A DNA stretch of 12,178 bases from Brotonthovivens sp045629925 (GTDB taxonomy: Bacteria > Bacillota > Clostridia > Lachnospirales > Lachnospiraceae), in NCBI GenBank assembly GCA_045629925.1, contig JAZQSD010000078.1, positions 1 to 12,178 of the forward strand. The letters run 5' to 3'. Positions 6,459 through 12,178 of the stretch are shown here, one piece after another. How positions within the stretch are numbered: position 1 is the first letter of the stretch; every line of letters starts with the position of its first letter. The position numbers were made by a program, and so were the translations under genes. The notes under the pieces are model-generated. The model was not told the origin of the DNA and ran no database searches. It was given only the letters and a program-made list of their open reading frames with translations.

Positions 6459-7022
6459 ATGAAATACAAAGAGATACAAAAGGTTGCAGAAGGCAGATTT
6501 ATCAATCGATATAACGTGATCTATGATATGGGAGAGGGAAAAGACTTGGTCTATGAGATGGTTTCCAGAGATAAAGAGATTCCAGATTATGAGGCTCTTT
6601 GTGATTGTCCGGCAGCAGCTTCTGTGATGATCATGCACGATGTGACCGGGGAGAAACTTCTGTTAAACCGTGAGTTTCGCGCTGCCACAGGCCAGTTTGT
6701 ATATAGTTTTCCAGCAGGGCTTATCGAACCAGGGGAAAATCCAGAAGAAGGTGCTCGCCGTGAACTGTGGGAAGAAACCGGACTTCAGATTGTAGAGATC
6801 AAAGAGTGGCTTCCTGACAGCTATGTTGCGGTTGGATTTTCCAATGAGAAAAACGTGACCTGTATCGGCGTTGCAGAAGGGGAGTTTGCAGAGAGTACCA
6901 ATGCAGAGGAGATTATTCAGGCTGGCTGGTACACAAAAGAACAAGTGCGACAGCTGATTAAGGAGAATGCATTTACTTCCCGTACACAGATCTATTGTTA
7001 CCTGTGGTCAAAGGAAAAGTAA
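6459..7022 (+). CDS. NUDIX hydrolase, ADP-ribose pyrophosphatase-like
   Basis: A 187-residue cytosolic hydrolase of nucleoside diphosphates linked to another group. The complete Nudix box spans residues 87-109: G87, five residues, E93, seven residues, then R101-E102-L103-W-E105-E106-T-G108-L109. The two glutamates of the REUXEE core would bind Mg2+. Before the box is the ADP-sugar-type strand FVYSFPAGLIE; after it comes YVAVGFSNEKNV, as in ADP-ribose pyrophosphatases. The first 50 residues form a small N-terminal sheet typical of this subgroup. The start is ATG with AGGA 6 bases upstream. ADP-ribose is the likely substrate by similarity only. It is a single-gene unit between its promoter and the hairpin at 7051-7085. 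Confidence 0.88.
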   Translation: MKYKEIQKVAEGRFINRYNVIYDMGEGKDLVYEMVSRDKEIPDYEALCDCPAAASVMIMHDVTGEKLLLNREFRAATGQFVYSFPAGLIEPGENPEEGARRELWEETGLQIVEIKEWLPDSYVAVGFSNEKNVTCIGVAEGEFAESTNAEEIIQAGWYTKEQVRQLIKENAFTSRTQIYCYLWSKEK

Positions 7023-7050
7023 TAGATAAAAAAATAGAAAGACAAAAATA

Positions 7051-7095
7051 ACACCCAGAACATCCGCTTTGGATGGTCTGGGTGTATTGTTTTTG
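7051..7095. terminator. Bidirectional terminator between the NUDIX gene and the activase operon
   Basis: The arms at 7051-7065 and 7071-7085 pair as 9 bases (ACACCCAGA with TCTGGGTGT), one A-G mismatch, and 5 bases (CATCC with GGATG), around a GCTTT loop. ATTGTTTTTG follows on the + strand. On the - strand a T-rich tail (complement of 7030-7050) follows. It serves both convergent transcripts. Confidence 0.87.
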
Positions 7096-7100
7096 TGATA

Positions 7101-7634
7101 TTAGGATCGCAGTAATTTCTCTTTCTGCTGGTCGAATTCTTCCTGAGTGATAGCGCCCATGTCCAGAAGCTGCTTGAATTTTAATAATTCATCAGCAACA
7201 GATATTGTTGGTTGGGATTCGACTGTCTCAAAAACATCAGAATCGGATGCCAATGCAGAGTCCTGTTTTGGCTCATCGGCAACAATTGATTTCCAATGGG
7301 CCAAGATGTCTTCATAGACATGATCCATTTGACTTGTGATTACGCCGTACATTGGAGTGGTGAATCCAGCACCGAATTCAAACTGATTTTCAGCATGCTG
7401 CTCTGATTCTGGAACAGACTCTTTATATCGGAAAGTAATGCTTCCGGCAGAAGTTTTGTTTTTCAACTGGATGTCTGCCAGGTCCTTGTAGTAGAACGTT
7501 TTTTCGGCGGATGCCTTGTTCTTGGAAAACAAAGTTTTTATACCGCCTTTTAAAACGATTACACATCGATCTTCGTATAGTTTTAGAATCTGGCCTTTCT
7601 GGCCGTCAATCTCATACAAAAATTTGTCGCTCAT
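7101..7634 (-). CDS. SHOCT-domain protein with a PH-like N-terminal domain
   Basis: A 177-residue soluble protein, last gene of the leftward operon. The C-terminal 30 or so residues are a typical SHOCT unit (ELLKFKQLLDMGAITQEEFD, then QQKEKLL), a short helical domain often found at protein ends. The N-terminal 115 residues are beta-rich (GQILKLYEDRCVIVLKGG; FYYKDLADIQLKNKTSAGSI; ITFRYKE) and look like a bacterial PH-like/DUF4429-type domain, followed by a helix (DHVYEDILAHWKSI). The middle linker (about 120-148) is acidic and probably flexible. Its ATG shares one A with the stop of the upstream activase (TAATG). No good ribosome site stands near, so translation is probably coupled. Its role in the operon is unknown; a scaffold or regulator of the iron-sulfur enzyme is only a guess. 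Confidence 0.82.
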   Translation of the reverse strand: MSDKFLYEIDGQKGQILKLYEDRCVIVLKGGIKTLFSKNKASAEKTFYYKDLADIQLKNKTSAGSITFRYKESVPESEQHAENQFEFGAGFTTPMYGVITSQMDHVYEDILAHWKSIVADEPKQDSALASDSDVFETVESQPTISVADELLKFKQLLDMGAITQEEFDQQKEKLLRS

Positions 7635-8584
7635 TATGCTTTTACTTCGCCTCGCTCACATCTGTTGCCCCAGGAATCTAAAAGTTCTTCGCCACGGTAT
7701 ACGCAGATTACTTCACAGTGGTTTGCGCAGCCCTGACAAATTACTTCTTTTGTAACAAATTCCATATCAGCTACATCGAAAGTAAATTCTTTCTCGATGC
7801 CGCTTCCAAGTGCAAGGATTGCTGCACCGTAGCAGCCCATCAGATGTCCTTCTTCGTCTACAAGGATTTCTTTGCCAAGGGAGTCTGCAAATGCTTTGAC
7901 TACGCCCTGGTTCTTACTTACGCCGCCCTGGAATACGATAGGGGATTCAATCTTTTTGCCTTTGCCGATGTTGTTTAAATAGTTGTTTGCAACTGCGTTG
8001 CATAAACCAGCAATGATGTCTTCTTTTTTGTGGCCCATCTGGATCTTATGTACCAGGTCGGACTCAGCAAATACTGTACAGCGTGCAGCAATAGGAGTTG
8101 GATTGGTAGAAGAGAGAGCAATCTCGCCAAACTGTTCTACTTCTACGCCAAGACGTCTTGCCTGACTGGAAAGGAAAGAACCTGTACCAGCAGCACAGAG
8201 TGTGTTCATGGCATAATCTACCGCAACGCCGTTTTCTACGCAGATGATCTTGGAATCCTGACCGCCGATCTCTAAAATTGTACGAACGTCTGGATGAAGA
8301 GTTGTAGTTCCAACTGCATGAGCTGTGATTTCGTTTTTTACAATGCTGGCATTGCACATAGCGCCAACCAGCTTACGAGCACTGCCTGTTGTGCCGGCAG
8401 CAACTACTTTATATTCATTCTGATCCAGCATTTCACCAAGTCTTGCGATTACTTTTTTGGAAGCGCCGATAGGATTGCCTTCTGTCCAAAGATAAACGCT
8501 GGCAAGAATGTTTTTGTTTTCATCGATTACAACACCTTTTGTGGAAATGGAGCCGATATCGATACCTAAATATGCTTTTTTCAA
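7634..8584 (-). CDS. 2-hydroxyacyl-CoA dehydratase-type activase (BadF/BadG/BcrA/BcrD ATPase family)
   Basis: A 316-residue, probably homodimeric, oxygen-sensitive iron-sulfur ATPase that would push low-potential electrons into a partner enzyme by ATP hydrolysis. Residues 6-19 (LGIDIGSISTKGVV) are the first phosphate loop of the actin/hexokinase fold. EIGGQDSKII is at 105-114 and FQGGVSKNQGVV at 218-229. The two Cys that hold the bridging [4Fe-4S] cluster in HgdC are present: C130 (NTLCAAGTGSF) and C169 (AARCTVFAESD), 39 apart as in the known activase. About 50 extra C-terminal residues carry C283, C286, C290, C294 and C309 (CQGCANHCEVIC, later GNRCERG), a motif seen in the large DUF2229-containing activases but not in plain HgdC. 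The start is TTG, overlapping the upstream stop by 4 bases, with AAAGGAAG 10 bases upstream. No substrate follows from this gene alone. Confidence 0.9.
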   Translation of the reverse strand: MKKAYLGIDIGSISTKGVVIDENKNILASVYLWTEGNPIGASKKVIARLGEMLDQNEYKVVAAGTTGSARKLVGAMCNASIVKNEITAHAVGTTTLHPDVRTILEIGGQDSKIICVENGVAVDYAMNTLCAAGTGSFLSSQARRLGVEVEQFGEIALSSTNPTPIAARCTVFAESDLVHKIQMGHKKEDIIAGLCNAVANNYLNNIGKGKKIESPIVFQGGVSKNQGVVKAFADSLGKEILVDEEGHLMGCYGAAILALGSGIEKEFTFDVADMEFVTKEVICQGCANHCEVICVYRGEELLDSWGNRCERGEVKA

Positions 8585-9729
8585 GATTCTGTTACTTCCT
8601 TTCTCATTTGGATCATGTCATAAAATGCTTCCAGTCGGGTCTCAATACCGGTATCACTGGTCTGAGTGTCATAGCTTAAGAATAAGATTGGCACTTTGTA
8701 GTCAGCGCTGATGTTGTGAAGGACTGGGATTACGTCCATTTCAGGCATACATCCAAAAGATTTTACATGGACAAGTCCGTGGAAGCCCTGCTTCGCGTAC
8801 TGTTCTGCCATTGCTGCTGTGGCAACGGAAGAACCGCCCATGTCAAATTTGACGTAATTGGAAACCTGTTTTAAGTGGATCTTATGCCAAATGGAGGATG
8901 GGAACTTGCGGATGTCATAGCTAAAGTAGTGTGGCAGTTTTTTGCCAAGACCCTTCTCCGGACATACAACAACAGAATTAGAGAGTGTCATCCAACGATG
9001 AATCTCTGCCCCCATTTTGGCCAGTTTCTTTTCAATGTGATGGTTGGACTCTTCATCCAAAATTGTAAAGTATTCGCCAACAACACCGATGCGAAGTGGA
9101 TTCTCTGGTTTCTGAATCGGAATCTGTGACATGGTGTTCATGACTTTTTTGAAAGCGCGGCGCACATCGCCCAGGCTTTTTGCCTTGCGCAGCTCGCCTA
9201 AGTAAATAGCGTGAGCCTTTTCAAAGTCTCCGTCATTTATTTCAAAACCAATGTTTTTTCGCAAATAATCTTCCACTTTGTCGATGTCAGTCAACATCTT
9301 TGCGGTAGATGGAAGCGCCAGCAAGATTCTTAACGTGCTTGTCTCATGACCGTAGCTTTTTAATGCTTTGATCAGTTCCTTTAAGCTTTTGTAGTTAAAG
9401 GTTGTAAGATTAAAGAACTTAAAGTCATAGCCAAGATCTCTTAAGATCTGCTCATGGAGTTCACCGTAATAGCCAAGTCGGCAAGTGCCGCCTGTGCCAA
9501 TGATTACGTCGGCGCCTTTTTCCATGGCTTCGATATAGTTGCCCATCATGAATTTGAATGGAGCACATACAAAGTCAGGGCTGTGTTTAGCACCAAGTTC
9601 GATTGTCTTCTTTGTTGTTGGAGGAGGAGCTACGTAATCTGCGCCAAGACCTTTTAATACAAAATGGCGGATTGCGATGCCGTAGCTGCCAAGCTGTGGA
9701 TAACAAAGCTTATAAGGTGGCTTGCTCAT
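8581..9729 (-). CDS. HgdB-like 2-hydroxyacyl-CoA dehydratase/activase-related protein
   Basis: A 382-residue soluble protein of the 2-hydroxyglutaryl-CoA dehydratase/benzoyl-CoA reductase component fold. Likely cluster ligands are C55 (PDFVCAPFKF), C83 (GTGGTCRLGYYGE) and C327 (KSFGCMPEMD). Two further Cys are C9 and C256. It starts with KLCYPQLGSYGIAIRH and ends with LSYDTQTSDTGIETRLEAFY plus DMIQMRKE. This end is nearly repeated in the next gene upstream, marking the two as paralogs. The length fits HgdB/BcrC-type or double-cubane-cluster subunits (about 380-420). The start is ATG 9729, with AAAGGAGG 10 bases upstream, overlapping the upstream stop by one base (TAATG). It would receive electrons from the activase encoded next. 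Substrate unknown: no classical HgdA partner is present. Confidence 0.85.
   Translation of the reverse strand: MSKPPYKLCYPQLGSYGIAIRHFVLKGLGADYVAPPPTTKKTIELGAKHSPDFVCAPFKFMMGNYIEAMEKGADVIIGTGGTCRLGYYGELHEQILRDLGYDFKFFNLTTFNYKSLKELIKALKSYGHETSTLRILLALPSTAKMLTDIDKVEDYLRKNIGFEINDGDFEKAHAIYLGELRKAKSLGDVRRAFKKVMNTMSQIPIQKPENPLRIGVVGEYFTILDEESNHHIEKKLAKMGAEIHRWMTLSNSVVVCPEKGLGKKLPHYFSYDIRKFPSSIWHKIHLKQVSNYVKFDMGGSSVATAAMAEQYAKQGFHGLVHVKSFGCMPEMDVIPVLHNISADYKVPILFLSYDTQTSDTGIETRLEAFYDMIQMRKEVTES
8595..8602 (-). promoter_or_regulatory. Ribosome binding site supporting the TTG start of the activase
   Basis: AAAGGAAG on the - strand stands 10 bases before TTG 8584. No ATG in frame lies between it and the phosphate loop, so the TTG start is the only one that keeps the MKKAYLGIDIG N-terminus. 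Confidence 0.65.
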
Positions 9730-10646
9730 TAGATCTGCGCCTCCTTTCTAAAACGAATGATATCGACAAAGCTTTCCAGACGAGTTTCGATACCTGCGTT
9801 GCCGTCCTGGCTGTCAAGAAGCAGGTTTAAAATAGGCTTATCCTTTACTCTGCGAATGATCATCTCGTTCATCATGGAGTCTGGACCGCATGGGAATGCG
9901 GTAATCAGAATGATGCCGTCTACCATATCATGGTACAAGTCTATCGCACCAACTAATTCTCTGTTTACCATCCAAGGAACATCTTTGCAAATGTTTGTGT
10001 AACGATTGCGAACGTTGTCCATATCCACAGAGTCTGCTAAAAGAGGAATGGCATCCAGTTTTTTCAGTGCCTGGATGATTGGCAGACCGATATAAGTATC
10101 GTGCAGATTGTAACTGTGTCCGACTACCAATATCTTAATGCCGTCTTTTTCTAAAAGAGATTCCTGGTATGTGATTTTTGCCTGCTGTGCCTTGCGTGCT
10201 GCTTCTTTTGCCGCTTCGTAGGCGCGAGCGCCTTCTGTAAATGTTTTGTCAAAGCAAAGTGCAAGGCTGGAAAATGCATCCAGTTCGGATTTTTTCTGTT
10301 CTACGTCAATGTCACAAGTGATGAATTCTGTTCCTTTGCCGCGGAATGTGTTGACAGCGATATCGTACAATGCCTCGAAACGAGAGCAGAGAACACCTTC
10401 TTTTCCGTAATTGGCAATACGAGGTACAAAAATATAGTCGCATTTGCCAACCAAGGCGGATACGTGTCCAAAGAATAACTTGCTGGATAAGCAGTTCTCG
10501 TCAATGGCATATCTGTCGCCGTCTTCTAAAATTGTCTTATTAGTAACTGGGCTGACGATTGTCTCAAAGCCGAGTTCCTGGAAATAAGTTGTCCAGAGAA
10601 CGTCATAGCGATGATATAAAAGAGCCCGAGGGATTCCAATCTTCAT
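9729..10646 (-). CDS. DUF2229-type acyl-CoA dehydratase activase-related protein
   Basis: A 305-residue soluble protein starting KIGIPRALLYHRYDVLWTTY, the hallmark N-terminus of DUF2229 proteins. In many anaerobes this module is fused into very long activase polypeptides; here it is a separate gene. Cys lie at 52 (DENCLSSKLFFGH), 69, 87 (GVLCSRFEALYD), 111, 131, 220 and 253 (TAFPCGPDSMM). C52, C87 and C253 line up with C55, C83 and C327 of the next gene and probably bind a cluster. GHSYNLHDTYIG is at 176-187. The end, LLLDSQDGNAGIETRLESF plus VDIIRFRKE, matches that of the downstream paralog. The ATG is 3 bases after the upstream stop, with only a weak AGGA 12 bases away, so coupling is likely. 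The biochemical role of DUF2229 proteins is not firmly known to me. Confidence 0.83.
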   Translation of the reverse strand: MKIGIPRALLYHRYDVLWTTYFQELGFETIVSPVTNKTILEDGDRYAIDENCLSSKLFFGHVSALVGKCDYIFVPRIANYGKEGVLCSRFEALYDIAVNTFRGKGTEFITCDIDVEQKKSELDAFSSLALCFDKTFTEGARAYEAAKEAARKAQQAKITYQESLLEKDGIKILVVGHSYNLHDTYIGLPIIQALKKLDAIPLLADSVDMDNVRNRYTNICKDVPWMVNRELVGAIDLYHDMVDGIILITAFPCGPDSMMNEMIIRRVKDKPILNLLLDSQDGNAGIETRLESFVDIIRFRKEAQI

Positions 10647-10649
10647 ATC

Positions 10650-12178
10650 TTAAATTTTTCCTAACTTTTTAAAGTATCTAAGGTATGCGGCGATCATTTT
10701 GGTGTCAACTACCGGACACTTGATGTCGCTGCCGTTTAACAACAACTCTGTTTTTGAGGTGTCATAAGTGGTGTCCTTGCCGATGAAGTGGCGCATCATA
10801 CCAGGGTTGGCATCTGTGCCGGATTCAAACAAGCTTTCTAACAGAACAAGAGAGTTCTGCTCTGCAGAGGATTCTTTGAGGCGTTTTTTCCAAATCGGGA
10901 ATGGGATATAGTGAATGGTATATCCGCATTTGCGAATGTCGGAAATCAGCTGTTTCATGGAAACAGAACGTGGATTGATTACGTTGAAGGCCTGACCGAT
11001 AGCTTCCGGTTTGCGGGAGATATGGGTGATGGCAGCAGCTACGTAGTCAACCGGTGTCATATGCATACAGTAGCTGGTTCGAGGGAATGCTTTCATCACA
11101 ATTGCACTTACGATAACACGGCTTACCATGTCATCTACTTCCCAGATACCGCGTTTGGTTCCTGTGATATCGCCTGGACGATAGATGATGGTGCGAAGAC
11201 CACGGTTTTCTGCAATCTTAGTAAGCTTTTCGGAAACCCACTTTGTTTCTGAATAAGCCAATGCAAATCCTACAGAGGTGTTTAGCGGATCGTTTTCGTA
11301 TACACGCTTTCCGGTTTTGTCCGGAGTATCGTAAACACTGTAGGAAGAGATATAGTGATAGTACTTAGGAGTACCTTCGCAGGCGATGCGAAGTGTCTCG
11401 ATGGTACCAGTAACATTTGTCATTTTCAAGAATTCGTATGGATATACGAAGTTCAGCACAGCACCGTTGTGGAAGATGGCATCTGTTTCGTCTACCACCA
11501 TCTGATAATCTTCGTCGCTCATGCCAAGGTGGTGGCTGGAAAGATCACCGGTAACAATCTTGATAAATGGTGCATAGCTGTCATCCCAACAGTGATAGTG
11601 TTTCATATTCTTGATAATACGTTCCATGCCGGCTTCTTTAGAGGATGCACGAACCAGGCAGGTAATTGTCAGATCTTCCTTTGGATAGCGCTGAACGAAT
11701 GCCTGAATCAAGTGTGCTCCCAAGAATCCGGTGGCACCTGTAAGGAAAATCTTGCGGCAGTCCTGAATGTTTTTCTTGTATGGTTCTTTTGGCCAGATGG
11801 ATTCATCTAGCACACATTCTGCTGCAAGGTTGGTGTTTCGGCCGGAGCCTTTGGCACCGGAAAGAACCCTTCTAAGATAGGAAGCAACACCGGAAACAGA
11901 AGAGTCCAACAGCAATTCGCGCAAATCCAGCTTAACGTGGAACTGCTGCTCGATCTTGTTGGCCAATTCGAATCCCATAAGTGAGTCGCCGCCTAACTCC
12001 AGGAAGGAGTCATTCAGATTATAGTGCTCGATTTTTAATACTTTATCAAAAACAGATTTTACCTGAACAACAAGTTCGTCTGCTTTTTCCAATGATTTGT
12101 CGATAATAGTGCCGTTGGATGCTTTTGAAGTGCGGCGGAGATGACTGCTGTACAAAATCTCCAGCTTACCTTCCTGAT
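10650..12178 (-). CDS. Carrier-protein plus thioester-reductase enzyme, C-terminal part (5' end outside window)
   Basis: The frame stays open to the right edge, so the TTG at 12155 is not a true start and the gene continues upstream, probably into an adenylation (AMP-binding) domain. Counting from that TTG, residues 25-97 are an acyl/peptidyl carrier domain with the phosphopantetheine serine S58 in LELGGDSLMGFE. From about 133 comes a reductase domain of the short-chain dehydrogenase type used by NRPS and carboxylic-acid reductases. It has the NAD(P)H loop TGATGFLGAHL (139-149), an upstream Ser (HYISSYSVY, 270-271), the catalytic pair Y301/K305 in YSETK, and the RPGDITG substrate segment at 326-332. 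It would release a carrier-bound acyl group as an aldehyde or alcohol. What it activates cannot be seen. It lies 3 bases upstream of the DUF2229 gene in one operon with the activase system. Confidence 0.88.
   Translation of the reverse strand, partial: QEGKLEILYSSHLRRTSKASNGTIIDKSLEKADELVVQVKSVFDKVLKIEHYNLNDSFLELGGDSLMGFELANKIEQQFHVKLDLRELLLDSSVSGVASYLRRVLSGAKGSGRNTNLAAECVLDESIWPKEPYKKNIQDCRKIFLTGATGFLGAHLIQAFVQRYPKEDLTITCLVRASSKEAGMERIIKNMKHYHCWDDSYAPFIKIVTGDLSSHHLGMSDEDYQMVVDETDAIFHNGAVLNFVYPYEFLKMTNVTGTIETLRIACEGTPKYYHYISSYSVYDTPDKTGKRVYENDPLNTSVGFALAYSETKWVSEKLTKIAENRGLRTIIYRPGDITGTKRGIWEVDDMVSRVIVSAIVMKAFPRTSYCMHMTPVDYVAAAITHISRKPEAIGQAFNVINPRSVSMKQLISDIRKCGYTIHYIPFPIWKKRLKESSAEQNSLVLLESLFESGTDANPGMMRHFIGKDTTYDTSKTELLLNGSDIKCPVVDTKMIAAYLRYFKKLGKI

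Noticed and set aside
7634..10646. Classical glutamate-fermenting 2-hydroxyglutaryl-CoA dehydratase operon (hgdC-hgdA-hgdB)
   Set aside because: No full HgdA-type subunit, glutaconate CoA-transferase or 2-hydroxyglutarate dehydrogenase is present. The 305-residue protein has the DUF2229 N-terminus and the activase carries the DUF2229-associated Cys tail.
11355..11810. 151-codon reading frame on the + strand within the reductase gene
   Set aside because: The opposite strand encodes a clear NAD(P)-binding reductase domain with catalytic residues. This frame shows no domain and is a shadow.
12153..12155. TTG as the start of the carrier-protein/reductase gene
   Set aside because: The frame continues open to the window edge and enzymes of this type normally have an upstream activating domain, so the gene is treated as truncated.
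1..12178. Mobile elements, CRISPR arrays, tRNA or rRNA genes
   Set aside because: No transposase or integrase motif, no regularly spaced direct repeats, and no cloverleaf-like or conserved rRNA segments were found on either strand by reading.

Overview
The window looks like chromosomal DNA of an anaerobic, low-to-moderate GC Firmicute, most likely a Clostridia member of the Lachnospiraceae type. This is inferred from strong AGGAGG-type ribosome sites, short intergenic gaps with hairpin-plus-T terminators, sigma-A-like promoters, and an oxygen-sensitive 2-hydroxyacyl-CoA dehydratase activase system. No insertion sequence, phage gene, CRISPR array, tRNA or rRNA was seen. No gene-free stretch exceeds about 150 bases.

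Left part (1-5104): a Na+-coupled amino-acid transporter of the neurotransmitter:sodium symporter family (83-1561, +) converges on a small LpdD-like protein (1655-2020, -) across a shared hairpin terminator. Next, reading rightward, come two tightly coupled small genes of unknown function (2154-2564 and 2566-2904), a ROK-family glucokinase (2956-3903), and a PLP-dependent low-specificity threonine aldolase (4038-5063). The aldolase has its own promoter and an odd terminator-like hairpin between promoter and start codon. It is closed by a strong GUGA-loop terminator.

Middle part (5105-7100): a Sel1-repeat protein (5135-5992, -) and a 71-residue cysteine-rich protein (6090-6305, -) are separate leftward units, each with a recognisable promoter. 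A NUDIX hydrolase (6459-7022, +) is transcribed divergently from the cysteine-rich gene. A 15-base-arm hairpin then separates it from the convergent right-hand operon.

Right part (7101-12178, all -): this is the most interesting region. A single leftward operon enters from beyond the right edge. In transcription order it encodes: (1) the C-terminal part of a carrier-protein/thioester-reductase enzyme, truncated by the window; (2) a 305-residue DUF2229-type protein; (3) a 382-residue HgdB-like protein; (4) a BadF/HgdC-type ATPase activase with an extra cysteine-rich tail; (5) a small protein ending in a SHOCT domain. Genes 2 and 3 are visibly paralogous, with three matching cysteines and near-identical C-terminal motifs, so they could form a heterodimeric iron-sulfur enzyme driven by the ATPase. 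Activase, DUF2229 and HgdB-like modules next to a carrier-protein/acyl-thioester reductase resemble the anaerobic plasmalogen (vinyl-ether lipid) synthase genes described in Clostridium perfringens (plsA/plsR, recalled from memory), here split into separate polypeptides. That assignment is a hypothesis; an NRPS-like aldehyde-producing pathway is the main alternative.
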